Source: an uncultured Coriobacteriaceae bacterium
Lineage (GTDB): Bacteria > Actinomycetota > Coriobacteriia > Coriobacteriales > Atopobiaceae
Assembly (NCBI GenBank): GCA_902791035.1
Contig: CADAUA010000016.1
Location: 1 to 42,684 of the forward strand
DNA: 42,684 bases
Reading direction: 5' to 3'
In this document: positions 34,056-41,504 of the stretch, one piece after another
Layout: each line of letters opens with the position of its first letter
How positions within the stretch are numbered: the stretch's first letter is position 1
Translations under genes and position numbers: made by a program
Notes under the pieces: generated by a model
What the model saw: the letters and a program-made list of their open reading frames with translations, nothing else
Databases searched by the model: none
What the model was told of the DNA's origin: nothing

Positions 34056-34985
34056 ATGCACGACATCTGGAACCCATGGCATGGCTGCCACAAGATAAGC
34101 AAGGGCTGCGAGCCCTGCTACGTCCGCTACCAGGACGGCCAGCGGGGCGGCAACGCCAGCCGCATCTTTCGCACCAAGGCCGGCCTCGACTACCCCCTGC
34201 AGCGCCGCCGCGACGGGTCCTACTGCATACAGGCGGCCGAGCTCATCCGCGTGTGCATGACCAGCGACTTCTTCCTAGAGGAGGCGGACGCCTAGCGGCC
34301 GGAGGCCTGGGACGTCATGCGCCAGCGGCCGGACGTGAAGTACTTCCTGCTCACCAAGCGTGCGAGCCGCATCGAGCAGTGCCTGACGGGCGACTGGGGA
34401 GACGGCTGACCCAACGTGATGCTCAACGCGACGGCCGAGGACCAGCGCCGCGCCGACGCACGCGTGCCCATCCTCATGCGCTTCCCCGCCAGGCACAAGG
34501 GCGTTATGTGCGCCCCCTTCGTGGGGCCGGTGAGCCTGGCGCGGTGGCTGGTCGAGGGGCAGATAGGGCAGGTGGCCTGCGGTGGCGAGAACTACGACGG
34601 CGCGCGGGTGTGCCGCTACGAGTGGGTGCGCGGCCTCTACGAGGAGTGCGTGGCAGCAGGCGTGAGGTTCGCCTTCCTGGAGACGGGCAACGCCTTCGAG
34701 AAGGACGGCCGCACCTACCACTTTGCTAGCAAGCAGGAGCAGCGTAGGCAGGCCTGGCGGAGCGGACTGCGCCACGAGGGGAAGCCCATCGTGTGGGACT
34801 TGCGCTATCCCATCGGCGTGCCCGTACCGCCAGAGGAGCTATACGTGCCGCGCTACCGCTGCGACCGGCGCGCAGAGTGCGAGAGCCGCATAATCTGCAA
34901 CGGCTGCGGCAGCTGCGGCGGGGATGCAGAGCGCCTGGTGGCCGAGTTCGAGCAGGGTTTGGGGCGCGAGGGCGCGGAACCGTAG
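34056..34985 (+). pseudogene. DUF5131 (phage Gp37/Gp68-like) gene with two nonsense codons
   Basis: One reading frame covers a complete DUF5131 protein: WNPWHGCHKISKGCEPCYVRY at the start (clustered Cys), YFLLTKRASRI in the middle, then NVMLNATAEDQRRAD, HKGVMCAPFVGPVSL and a Cys-rich end (CDRRAECESRIICNGCGSCGG). It is interrupted by TAG at 34293-34295 and TGA at 34407-34409, both in frame, with no frameshift. Family context suggests Trp stood at both sites (A-W-RPEAWDVM and GDG-W-PNVML), so each stop is one G-to-A change from TGG. DUF5131 has radical-SAM-like cysteine spacing and unknown function. ATG at 34056 has GGAGG upstream. Confidence 0.8.
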
Positions 34986-35060
34986 GGCGTGTGGCCGTTT
35001 TATGCATTTATGGCCAATTTCTACTCATCCGATGGGAGGCGATCCTGCCTGGCTACTCAT

Positions 35061-35182
35061 GGTACCCGAAAACAATCACGCACTTGGAATCGCTATGCCG
35101 ACCATAGCAATTCTCTGACCTGCGTATATATGACTTACAACCACATGCTGAGGCGTCAAGTGTATGATTGCCCTTGGGCACC
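35061..35182. repeat. 122-bp inverted-repeat module, copy 1
   Basis: The left end GGTACCCGAAAACAATCACG and the right end (finishing GCCCTTGGGCACC) are imperfect 27-base inverted repeats. The same 122-base unit is at 41039-41160. TTGCCC at 35169-35174, a 17-base spacer and TACGTT suggest a rightward promoter leaving the module. No gene follows. The stretch 34986-35303 otherwise holds no supported gene. Confidence 0.75.
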
Positions 35183-35303
35183 GCAGGTGTTACGTTCTGA
35201 CGCCATGCATTCCGCTGGCAACCACATTGCAGAAGCAGCCACAATAGGCATCTGTTGCTGGTAACTGGGATACGTCGCGGCTACCCCGCAGACCGAGAGA
35301 CAC

Positions 35304-35413
35304 GTGTCAGGGGGACGGTTCTCTCGACACGCAAGCTCGGCGTGTCAGGGGGACGGTTCTCTCGTCAGGACGTGTCAGGGGGAGACGTGTCAGGGGGACG
35401 GTTCTCTCGACAC
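35304..35413. repeat. Array of GTGTCAGGGGGACGG repeats, four units
   Basis: Units start at 35304, 35342, 35372 and 35387. The complete form is 27 bases, from GTGTCAGGGGGACGG to TCTCTCGACAC; the third is cut short. Units one and four are both followed by GCAAGCTCGGC. An inverted copy lies at 36416-36442, on the other side of the esterase gene. Confidence 0.85.
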
Positions 35414-35499
35414 GCAAGCTCGGCACCCGATATTCCGTCTCCTCGGGCAAGCGGCTACCCTTGAGACGTCCCCGCAGGCCGCAACCAGAAGGGCGCCAC

Positions 35500-36384
35500 G
35501 TGTTCTCGCTACGCAAGCCACCAGGCGTCACGCAGGAATGGCACGCCGTAAGCTCGAATGAACAGCGCGTCCGCGCGCTGGTGGTACGGCGAGAGGAGCT
35601 ACCCGGCAGCGCTTCTCGCGCCAATCGGCCCGCACCTGGCATCCTCTGGATCCACGGCGGCGGCTACGCTCTGGGCATGCCCCGCATGGTCTACATGAGC
35701 CCTGCCATCAACCTGGTCAGCCAGGCGGGCGCTGTCCTTGTCTCCCCCGCCTACGCGCTCTCGCCGCGCGCCCCCTACCCTGCGGCGCTGGAGGACTGCG
35801 TGGCCACCCTGGCTTGGATGCGGGACCACGCGACAGAGCTGGGCATCCGTCCGGACCAGCTGGTGGTGGGCGGCGAGAGCGCCGGTGGCGGGCTTGCCGT
35901 GGCCACCTGCCTCTGGGCGCGCGACCATGGCACGGCAAACGTGGCCTTCCAGATGCCCATCTACCCCATGCTGGACTGCGAGGACACGCCTTCTTCGGCC
36001 CACAACCGCGCACCCGTGTGGAACACGCGGCGCAACCACCTGGGATGGTGTCTCTATCTGCGGGGGCTGGACCGCAACATGCCCGTGCCGCCCTACGCCT
36101 CCCCCGCGAGGGCCTACATGCCGCCCGCCGACCCAAGCGGCCTCGCGGGCATGCCGCCCTGCTACACCTACGTGGGCGACGCCGAGCCCTTCCTAGACGA
36201 GACGCTGGCCTACGTGCGGGCCCTCCGCGCGGCCGGCGTCCCCGCCGTCTGCGACATCTACCCCGGTTGGTACCACGCCTATGACATGATGCACCCCGAG
36301 AACCCGCACTCGCGCCAGGCGGCGGCGCGGCTGGTGGCCGCCTTCAGGGCAGCGCGCAATGGATGCTTTGTCTCGCGCGGCTAG
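35500..36384 (+). CDS. Alpha/beta hydrolase, HSL-type esterase/lipase
   Basis: The product (about 294 residues) belongs to the hormone-sensitive-lipase-like carboxylesterases. WIHGGGYALG holds the HGGG oxyanion motif, GGESAGGG the nucleophile Ser, YVGDAEPFLDE the acid, and GWYHAYD the catalytic His. It would hydrolyse short-chain acyl esters in the cytosol; the real substrate is unknown. GTG at 35500 is preferred for its AAGGG six bases upstream. TTG at 35461 would add 13 residues but has no ribosome site. The gene lies between oppositely oriented copies of a short repeat (35304-35413 and 36416-36442), so it may have arrived as a unit. Confidence 0.85.
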   Translation: MFSLRKPPGVTQEWHAVSSNEQRVRALVVRREELPGSASRANRPAPGILWIHGGGYALGMPRMVYMSPAINLVSQAGAVLVSPAYALSPRAPYPAALEDCVATLAWMRDHATELGIRPDQLVVGGESAGGGLAVATCLWARDHGTANVAFQMPIYPMLDCEDTPSSAHNRAPVWNTRRNHLGWCLYLRGLDRNMPVPPYASPARAYMPPADPSGLAGMPPCYTYVGDAEPFLDETLAYVRALRAAGVPAVCDIYPGWYHAYDMMHPENPHSRQAAARLVAAFRAARNGCFVSRG

Positions 36385-36415
36385 TTCTTTAGCGACAGCG
36401 TGAGTCCGCCACTCC

Positions 36416-36442
36416 GTGTCGAGAGAACCGTCCCCTTGTCAC
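36416..36442 (-). repeat. Inverted copy of the GTGTCAGGGGGACGG repeat
   Basis: Reads GTGTCGAGAGAACCGTCCCC followed by TTGTCAC, the reverse complement of the 35304-35413 unit with few changes. It follows the esterase stop by 31 bases. Confidence 0.8.
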
Positions 36443-36560
36443 GCTGTCCCCTGCCCGCGGCCCTGCGACTGTGCGCGATGGTGTAAGGTTCCACGTGAGG
36501 TCTGGCTTGGACGCCGGTTGGGTGCCGAGCGGACGCCGCCCACCAGAGAGGACACGGACC

Positions 36561-36995
36561 TTGCGCGTGCGGATCACGGTCATACCAGGCAGCGAGGAAG
36601 AGGCCGCGAACCTGCGGGTCCACGACATCACGCGGGAGGTCGAGCTGGCGGCGAGCCTCCTGCAGGGCCACCGCGGCATGCTGGTGGGCAGCCGCGACGG
36701 CCAGCAGTTCCTGCTCAGCCCCTCAGACGTCTACTACTTCGAGACCGTGGACGACCGCACCTTTGCCTACACCAAGGCCCAGACCTACGAGCTGGGCATG
36801 CGCCTGTACGAGCTGGAGGCCATGCTGGACAAGCGCTTCTTCCGGTCGTCCAAGTCGCAGATAGTCAACGTCCTTATGATCGAGTCCGTGCGAAGCGAGA
36901 TGAACGGCCGCATGCTGGCCACCCTGTTGAGCGGCGACAAGCTCATCGTGTCGCGCGGGTACGTCAAGGAGCTCAAGAGGAGGCTGGGACTGTGA
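36561..36995 (+). CDS. LytTR-type transcriptional regulator
   Basis: The 144-residue product has an N-terminal segment (RITVIPGSEEEAANLRVHDI) followed by a LytTR DNA-binding domain (residues 45-144; SPSDVYYFETVDDRTFAYT, RFFRSSKSQIVNV, SRGYVKELKRRLGL). No receiver domain is present, so it is the short stand-alone type that controls adjacent membrane proteins or exporters. TTG at 36561 has AGAGGA eight bases upstream; the open frame extends further upstream but lacks a good start. The next gene overlaps by four bases (GTGA). It probably regulates its own operon and perhaps the ABC exporter downstream. Confidence 0.9.
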   Translation: MRVRITVIPGSEEEAANLRVHDITREVELAASLLQGHRGMLVGSRDGQQFLLSPSDVYYFETVDDRTFAYTKAQTYELGMRLYELEAMLDKRFFRSSKSQIVNVLMIESVRSEMNGRMLATLLSGDKLIVSRGYVKELKRRLGL

Positions 36996-37423
36996 GCGAG
37001 AGGCTGCGATACACGCTCCTGCAGGTGCTGCTGGTGGCGTTCTGCGAGCTGGTCCTCGTTGCCGTCATCGGCGTTGTGGGCTGGGCTGCGAACCCGGCAG
37101 CGTCGGTGGCCTTTCCCTGGTACCTGCCGCTCTCGCTGGTGCTCATAGCCGTCCTCACGGCCCTGCCCGGTCTTCTGCTCTTTGACCTGGAGTCCGCCCC
37201 CCACTGGCGCCTTCGCATCTTCCTGCACTGGGTGCTGCTTGGGGGCATCGTCATGCTGGCAGGCAAGCTCTTCCATTGGTACGACACCCCGTTGGGAGGC
37301 GCCGTCATCTTCGGGGCCTTCTGTGCCATATACGTGCTGGTGTGGGCCGTGATTCGCCGCAGCTACCAGCGCGACGACGAGAGGATCAACGAGCGGCTGG
37401 CCCAGCGTCGCAGCGGGCGCTAG
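36992..37423 (+). CDS. DUF3021 membrane protein
   Basis: The 143-residue product has four hydrophobic segments (LLQVLLVAFCELVLVAVIGVV; LPLSLVLIAVLTALPGLLLF; IFLHWVLLGGIVMLAG; AVIFGAFCAIYVLVWAVI; some shown in part) and a basic C-terminal tail. DUF3021 proteins nearly always accompany a short LytTR regulator, and the pair is thought to act as a membrane-linked regulatory unit. GTG at 36992 overlaps the LytTR stop and has AGGAGG eight bases upstream, so translation is coupled. Confidence 0.88.
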   Translation: MSERLRYTLLQVLLVAFCELVLVAVIGVVGWAANPAASVAFPWYLPLSLVLIAVLTALPGLLLFDLESAPHWRLRIFLHWVLLGGIVMLAGKLFHWYDTPLGGAVIFGAFCAIYVLVWAVIRRSYQRDDERINERLAQRRSGR

Positions 37424-37429
37424 GGGTGT

Positions 37430-37493
37430 GGGCACCAGGGAGTACTCCCCTAGTGCCCGAAAGTGGGCGCTAGGGGAGTACCCTTTGGTGCCC
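37430..37493. repeat. Pair of inverted 29-bp palindromic repeats
   Basis: Two 29-base units, 37430-37458 and 37465-37493, are inverted copies of each other (about 26 of 29 bases) and each is itself nearly palindromic around GAGTAC. They could form large alternative hairpins after the DUF3021 gene. A third copy is at 29846-29876. Two GTGCATCTTGCC direct repeats follow. Confidence 0.7.
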
Positions 37494-37608
37494 GGTGCAT
37501 CTTGCCCGCCCCAGAGTGCATCTTGCCGCCAACGAGCCCCTCCCCTCCCACCGCCCCCGGTAGAGTGCGGTCTGGAGATGAGGCCGCAAGCAAGACCAAG
37601 GAGGGGCC

Positions 37609-38373
37609 ATGGCTGCCATCGAGGTACGAGACCTCGTAAAGACGTACGGCCAGCACCAGGCCGTCAAGGGCATCAGCTTTGATGTGGACGAGGGCGAGTT
37701 CTTCGCCTTCCTGGGCGAGAACGGCGCCGGCAAGTCCACCACCATAAACATCCTCTGCACCATCCTGCAGAAGACCTCCGGCAGCGTGAGCATCCTGGGG
37801 CACGACATAGACGCAGAGGCCGACGCCATCCGCCGCAGCATCGGCATCGTGTTCCAGAACTCCGTCCTGGACGACCGGCTGACCGTGGCCCAGAACCTCT
37901 ACACGCGCGGCAGCTACTACGGCCTCTCCCGCAAGGAGACCGCAGCCCGCGTCGAGCCCTTCCGCGGGCCCTTTGACCTGGACGACATCCTGGGCCAGGA
38001 CTACGGCACCCTCTCTGGCGGCCAGCGGCGCCGGGTGGACATCGTGCGGGCCCTCCTGCACCAGCCCCGCATCCTCTTCCTGGACGAGCCCACCACCGGC
38101 CTCGACCCGCGCAGCCGTCGCAACCTCTGGGACTACCTGACCAAGCTGCGTCGCAGCCAGAACATGACGCTCTTCCTCACCACCCACTACATGGAGGAGG
38201 CCGACGGCGCGGACCACGTGGTGATCATGGACAAGGGCAGCGTGATCGAGGACGACACGCCCGCCAACCTCAAGGCCAAGTACACCAGGCCCCGCCAGGT
38301 GTGGGTGGGCGGCAACATGGACGACGTCTTCCTGGCGCTTACCGGAAAGGAGTTCGAGCATGAGGGCATTTAG
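37609..38373 (+). CDS. ABC transporter ATP-binding protein (ABC-2 exporter type)
   Basis: The 254-residue product has Walker A GENGAGKST (36-44), the signature LSGGQRRRVD, Walker B ILFLDEPTTGLDP and a switch His in TTHYMEEADG. This is the multidrug/polyketide-exporter (DrrA-like) class. The protein is shorter than the usual 300 residues because the C-terminal extension is trimmed. ATG at 37609 follows AAGGAGGGG. The permease start overlaps its end by 14 bases. It couples ATP hydrolysis to export by the permease; the substrate is unknown. LytTR-DUF3021 upstream is a common regulatory neighbour of such exporters. Confidence 0.94.
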   Translation: MAAIEVRDLVKTYGQHQAVKGISFDVDEGEFFAFLGENGAGKSTTINILCTILQKTSGSVSILGHDIDAEADAIRRSIGIVFQNSVLDDRLTVAQNLYTRGSYYGLSRKETAARVEPFRGPFDLDDILGQDYGTLSGGQRRRVDIVRALLHQPRILFLDEPTTGLDPRSRRNLWDYLTKLRRSQNMTLFLTTHYMEEADGADHVVIMDKGSVIEDDTPANLKAKYTRPRQVWVGGNMDDVFLALTGKEFEHEGI

Positions 38374-39271
38374 GGGCTTCGCTACGCGCAACGTTCTGGT
38401 CTTCTTCCGCAACAGGCAGACGGTCTTCTTCTCCATGCTGGCCCCGCTGATCGTCTTCGCGCTCTACGTCATGTTCCTGCGGGGCAACTACGTAGACAGC
38501 ATCACGGCCAGCATGGGTGCCCTGGCGCCGCTCATCCAGGCAGACGACGTGGACAGCCTGGTCAACGGCCTGCTGCTCTCCGGCATCCTGGGGTCCTCCG
38601 TCATCACGGTGCCCTTTGGCACCCTGCAGGTGGTCGTCCAAGACCGGGAGGAGCTCAAGGACCGCGACATCCTGGCCACGCCCGCCAGCCGCTGGCAGGT
38701 CATCCTGGGCTACTTCGTGGGAGCCGCCGTCTGCGCGCTCAGCGTCACGCTCGTCCTTCTCACCATGGGGCTGCTGGCCTTGATCGGCATGGGGAGCATG
38801 CACTGGACCGCGACCGACGTCGCGGCGCTCTATGGGCTCACGGCCCTGGGCACCCTCTCCTCCACCGCGGTCTCCATGGCGCTCATGCTCCTCTTCAAGT
38901 CCACCTCCGCATGCGGCGCCTTCCTGGGCATCCTCTCCGCGGCGGCCGGCTTCGTGATAGGCGCCTACATACCGGTCGCGCAGTTCTCCACGCCCGTGCA
39001 GACCTTCTGCAACCTCTGGCCCACGAGCGGTATCTGCTGCCTCATGCGCCAGTCGCTCATGGGAGGGCTGCTGGACCACATCGATGCGGGAATCGGCGGG
39101 CTTGACCAGGGGCAGTTCGTAGCATCGATCCGCGACGTCTTTGGCTTCGAGGCCATGGTGGGTGGCAACGCCATGGGTGCCGAGACCATCCTCCTCTACG
39201 TGGTGCTGATAAGCGCCGCCTGCCTGGTCGTGGACGCGGCCGTGTACTCGAAGGTCTACGCAAGGCGGTAA
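38360..39271 (+). CDS. ABC-2 type transporter permease
   Basis: The 303-residue product is an integral membrane protein with about six hydrophobic spans. The first is near residues 20-40 (VFFSMLAPLIVFALYVMF), and others lie near 70-90, 110-165, 180-205 and 265-285. RNVLVFFRNRQTVFFS at the N-terminus is the usual amphipathic start of ABC-2 permeases. It forms the channel with the preceding ATPase. ATG at 38360 lies within the 3' end of the ATPase gene after GGAAAGGAG, giving coupled translation. Confidence 0.92.
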   Translation: MRAFRGFATRNVLVFFRNRQTVFFSMLAPLIVFALYVMFLRGNYVDSITASMGALAPLIQADDVDSLVNGLLLSGILGSSVITVPFGTLQVVVQDREELKDRDILATPASRWQVILGYFVGAAVCALSVTLVLLTMGLLALIGMGSMHWTATDVAALYGLTALGTLSSTAVSMALMLLFKSTSACGAFLGILSAAAGFVIGAYIPVAQFSTPVQTFCNLWPTSGICCLMRQSLMGGLLDHIDAGIGGLDQGQFVASIRDVFGFEAMVGGNAMGAETILLYVVLISAACLVVDAAVYSKVYARR

Positions 39272-39328
39272 GCCGGCAGGCCCGGCGCCAGGCCCTTTGG
39301 CACACCCGTCTGTGTTTGATTTTCTCGT

Positions 39329-39443
39329 CGAACATTCGTTTCTCATATGCTAAAATGGGTTTGCTGCAAGGGGAAGGGCCACCAGATCGAAGGGGTGCAA
39401 AGAAGGCCGCCGGAACCGGGTCCCGACACTTTGGCGCGAGAGC
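39329..39443 (+). ncRNA. Duplicated promoter-leader region of the Rpn gene, copy 1
   Basis: These 115 bases match 42570-42684 at 112 positions; after the GGG following the -10 box the copies are identical for 84 bases. TGC-TAAAAT (39348-39356) is an extended -10 element. The transcribed part is rich in GGGG, GCC and GGC runs, including CCGGAACCGG and CGGGTCCCG, and can fold. I recognise no known riboswitch family. Identity beyond the promoter suggests a structured leader or mobile-element end. Confidence 0.5.
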
Positions 39444-39480
39444 CTGCTGGCTTCTGGATCGTTTTGTGAGAGGAGGACTC

Positions 39481-39507
39481 ATGAGGCATTTCTCGCCCGA
39501 TCCGTAA
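39481..39507 (+). other. Mini-ORF upstream of the Rpn gene
   Basis: ATG-AGG-CAT... encodes MRHFSPDP and is preceded by AGAGGAGG at good spacing. Its TAA overlaps an ATG (TAATG at 39505) that is in frame with the Rpn gene, so it could couple translation to a longer Rpn start at 39507. Translation is not proven. Confidence 0.35.
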
Positions 39508-39557
39508 TGACACACGTCGTTGAGTTCCACCACGTCACCTACGGAAGAGGAGCAAGC

Positions 39558-40559
39558 ATGAACCAGACCACGCACGTCAACCACATGCCCGACAGCAATC
39601 GCGAGGCCATCGAGGGCCTGTGGCCCAGCCTCGACTTTACCGACGACTACATGTTTGGGGCGGTACTCAGGTCCAACCCCGATCTCTGCAGGCGCCTGCT
39701 CGAGTCCATCCTGGACATCCCCATCGAACGAGTGGAGATCATCACGCCCCAGCGCGAGTCCCGACCGTCGGACCGCGGCAAGTCGGTGCGGCTGGACGCC
39801 TACGTGCAAGACGGCAACGGCAGGGTGTTTGACATAGAGATGCAGCAGTACCGCGCACGCCAGCTCGTCAAGCGCGCAAGGTACTACCAGGCCGTGCTGG
39901 ACACGGAGCAGCTCGACAAGGGCACCAGCTACCAAGAGCTTCCCGACACCTTCGTCATCTTCTTCTGCACCTTCGACCCCTTTGGACGAGGACTCAGGAG
40001 GTACACGTACTGTCAGGCCTGCAGGGAAGACGGCTCCTTCGCGCCCTGGGATGGCAGCGCGCGGGTGTACCTCAACGCCAAGGGCACCCTGGGTGCCATA
40101 AGCGATGACCTGCAGGGCGTCCTGGACTACATGACGGGGCATAATGTGCCTGAGCGTGGGCTTGCGAAGGACATCGAGCGCGCCGTTACCGACGTGCTCT
40201 CTTCTGAGGATCGGAGGCGAGAATACGTGGACATGCAGCTGAGGATGCAAGACGAGCATGATCGCGGACGCGAGGAGGGCTTTGCGGAAGGCCACGCCGA
40301 GGGCCTCGAGCAGGGGCGCCAGCAGGGTCTCGAGCAGGGGCGCCAGCAGGGCCTCGAGCAGGGTCTCGAGCAGGGGCGCCAGCAGGGTCGCGCACAGGGG
40401 CTTCAGCAGGGAATCGAGCAAGGGCAGGAGAAGGCCCTGCAACTCCTAGCTCGCCTCTCGTCGTTGCTCAAAGAGGCCGGGCGCTCCGATGAGCTTGCAC
40501 AGGCAATCTCAGATTCCCAGAAGTTCGAGGCCCTCTGCAAGGAGTTCGACCTCAAGTAG
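39558..40559 (+). CDS. Rpn-family recombination-promoting nuclease (PDDEXK_2)
   Basis: The 333-residue product has the Rpn/PD-(D/E)XK transposase-like nuclease domain: DDYMFGAVL near residue 29, RLDAYV (Asp80) and FDIEMQQ (Glu94, Gln96). TFVIFFCTFDPFG and the NAKGTLGAIS region follow. Residues about 240-295 are a low-complexity EQGRQQGLEQG repeat coded by tandem DNA repeats (40302-40400), a common feature of these proteins. Rpn proteins are linked to RecA-independent recombination and, in recent work, to phage defence. ATG at 39558 has GAGGAG five bases upstream; ATG at 39507 is an alternative via the mini-ORF. The preceding leader has a second copy at the window's right end, which suggests another Rpn gene there. 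Confidence 0.9.
   Translation: MNQTTHVNHMPDSNREAIEGLWPSLDFTDDYMFGAVLRSNPDLCRRLLESILDIPIERVEIITPQRESRPSDRGKSVRLDAYVQDGNGRVFDIEMQQYRARQLVKRARYYQAVLDTEQLDKGTSYQELPDTFVIFFCTFDPFGRGLRRYTYCQACREDGSFAPWDGSARVYLNAKGTLGAISDDLQGVLDYMTGHNVPERGLAKDIERAVTDVLSSEDRRREYVDMQLRMQDEHDRGREEGFAEGHAEGLEQGRQQGLEQGRQQGLEQGLEQGRQQGRAQGLQQGIEQGQEKALQLLARLSSLLKEAGRSDELAQAISDSQKFEALCKEFDLK
40302..40400. repeat. Tandem repeat coding the Gln-rich part of the Rpn protein
   Basis: Units of CTCGAGCAGGG with GCGCCAGCAGGG alternate four to five times in frame, giving LEQGRQQG. Such tracts expand and contract easily by slippage without breaking the frame when the unit is a multiple of three. Confidence 0.75.
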
Positions 40560-40583
40560 CGTCTTGCCCTCGTGTTCGTCGGA

Positions 40584-40623
40584 CTGGGCTGAGCGCGGAC
40601 AGCGCACCCCGCGCTCAGCCCAG
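40584..40623 (+). terminator. 15-bp stem hairpin after the Rpn gene
   Basis: CTGGGCTGAGCGCGG (40584-40598) and CCGCGCTCAGCCCAG (40609-40623) pair perfectly around a 10-nt loop, 25 bases past the Rpn stop. The trailing CACTTCTCGCTCC is only weakly T-rich. It is probably the gene's terminator. Confidence 0.65.
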
Positions 40624-40659
40624 CACTTCTCGCTCCAGCAGTCTTCCTCGCCCCCGCGC

Positions 40660-40776
40660 TTACGCCTCCCCAGCGTCCCCCGCCAGCTGCAGCTCCGCCG
40701 CGTGCGCTCTCATGCCCTCGATCACAATCTCCGCTACGTCGCGGATGTCCATGCCCAGCATCTCGCAGCCCCGCAT
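40660..40776 (-). pseudogene. C-terminal remnant of a possible HD-type hydrolase, copy B
   Basis: A 38-residue frame (GCEMLGMDIRDVAEIVIEGM to the stop) is nearly identical to the end of the 30339-30545 remnant. Only the last two helices remain. The rest of 40777-41038 shows no supported gene. Confidence 0.5.
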
Positions 40777-41038
40777 GCTCCAGCAAGTAGCGTTTCCGCA
40801 GGTCAACGGCTTGCGTTCCTACAAACCGAACGACAGCCCTCGATTCTTTGAATGGCCATGCGCCACTGCTAATCCCTCGCGAGCCAGAAGGTCAGCTAGG
40901 CCTGGCCAAGCATCTGGTGGCTGGATTAGAGCGGGATTTGCGGTAAGACGCCGAGGTCTTGCGACTCCACGGCTCATTTATGCAATTTCGTAGTCATCTT
41001 ATGCATACTTCTTTGGGTCGCATTCCCCAGATACCTGC

Positions 41039-41160
41039 GGTGCCCGGAAACAATCACGCACTTGGAATTGCTATGCTAACCATCGTAATTCGTTTACCTG
41101 CACATATATATCTCGCAACTACCATGTATGATGCCAAGTGTACGATTGCCTTTGGGCACC
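41039..41160. repeat. 122-bp inverted-repeat module, copy 2
   Basis: Same length and order as 35061-35182: left end GGTGCCCGGAAACAATCACG, right end ATTGCCTTTGGGCACC, as imperfect 27-base inverted repeats. TTGCCT at 41147-41152, a 17-base spacer and TATGAT form a good rightward promoter, and similarity to copy 1 continues about 30 bases past the module. The following stretch to 41504 shows no supported gene. Confidence 0.78.
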
Positions 41161-41504
41161 ACACGTGTTATGATTCAGCAGTATGCACTCTGTCCACCTA
41201 CATACAGGTACGATGCGGCAAATGGCACGGTACCAGCGCAAACAAGGCACCCGCTGACGCTTTGCGCGTCTAGGTGTTAGAGGGTGCACGGATGACCGGG
41301 GCAAGGTGAGTTGGTCGAGCGCCCCTTTCGTCTTACTCTCTCGTAGAGCAGCTTTGACGCGGGCGTCTACCCTCCCAGCCTCACCTTCGTCCAGATGCAC
41401 CAGGGAACGCAGCGCTCGCGTGTATCCGTAACGGCATAGATGCCCGTATCCGGCACATTACCGAGGATGACGCCTTAGGGCATTGCGAGAGCAAGGAGGC
41501 TCAT

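Noticed and set aside
35304-35413. Possible CRISPR array
   Set aside because: Spacing between units is irregular (1 to 11 bases) and there are no spacer-sized unique segments or cas genes.
39355-39507. Fifty-codon frame starting in the -10 box of the Rpn leader
   Set aside because: The ATG overlaps the promoter hexamer, so a normal transcript would not include a ribosome site; conservation is better explained at the DNA or RNA level.
40302-40400. Possible CRISPR-like or iteron array
   Set aside because: The repeats are in frame inside the Rpn gene and have no unique spacers.
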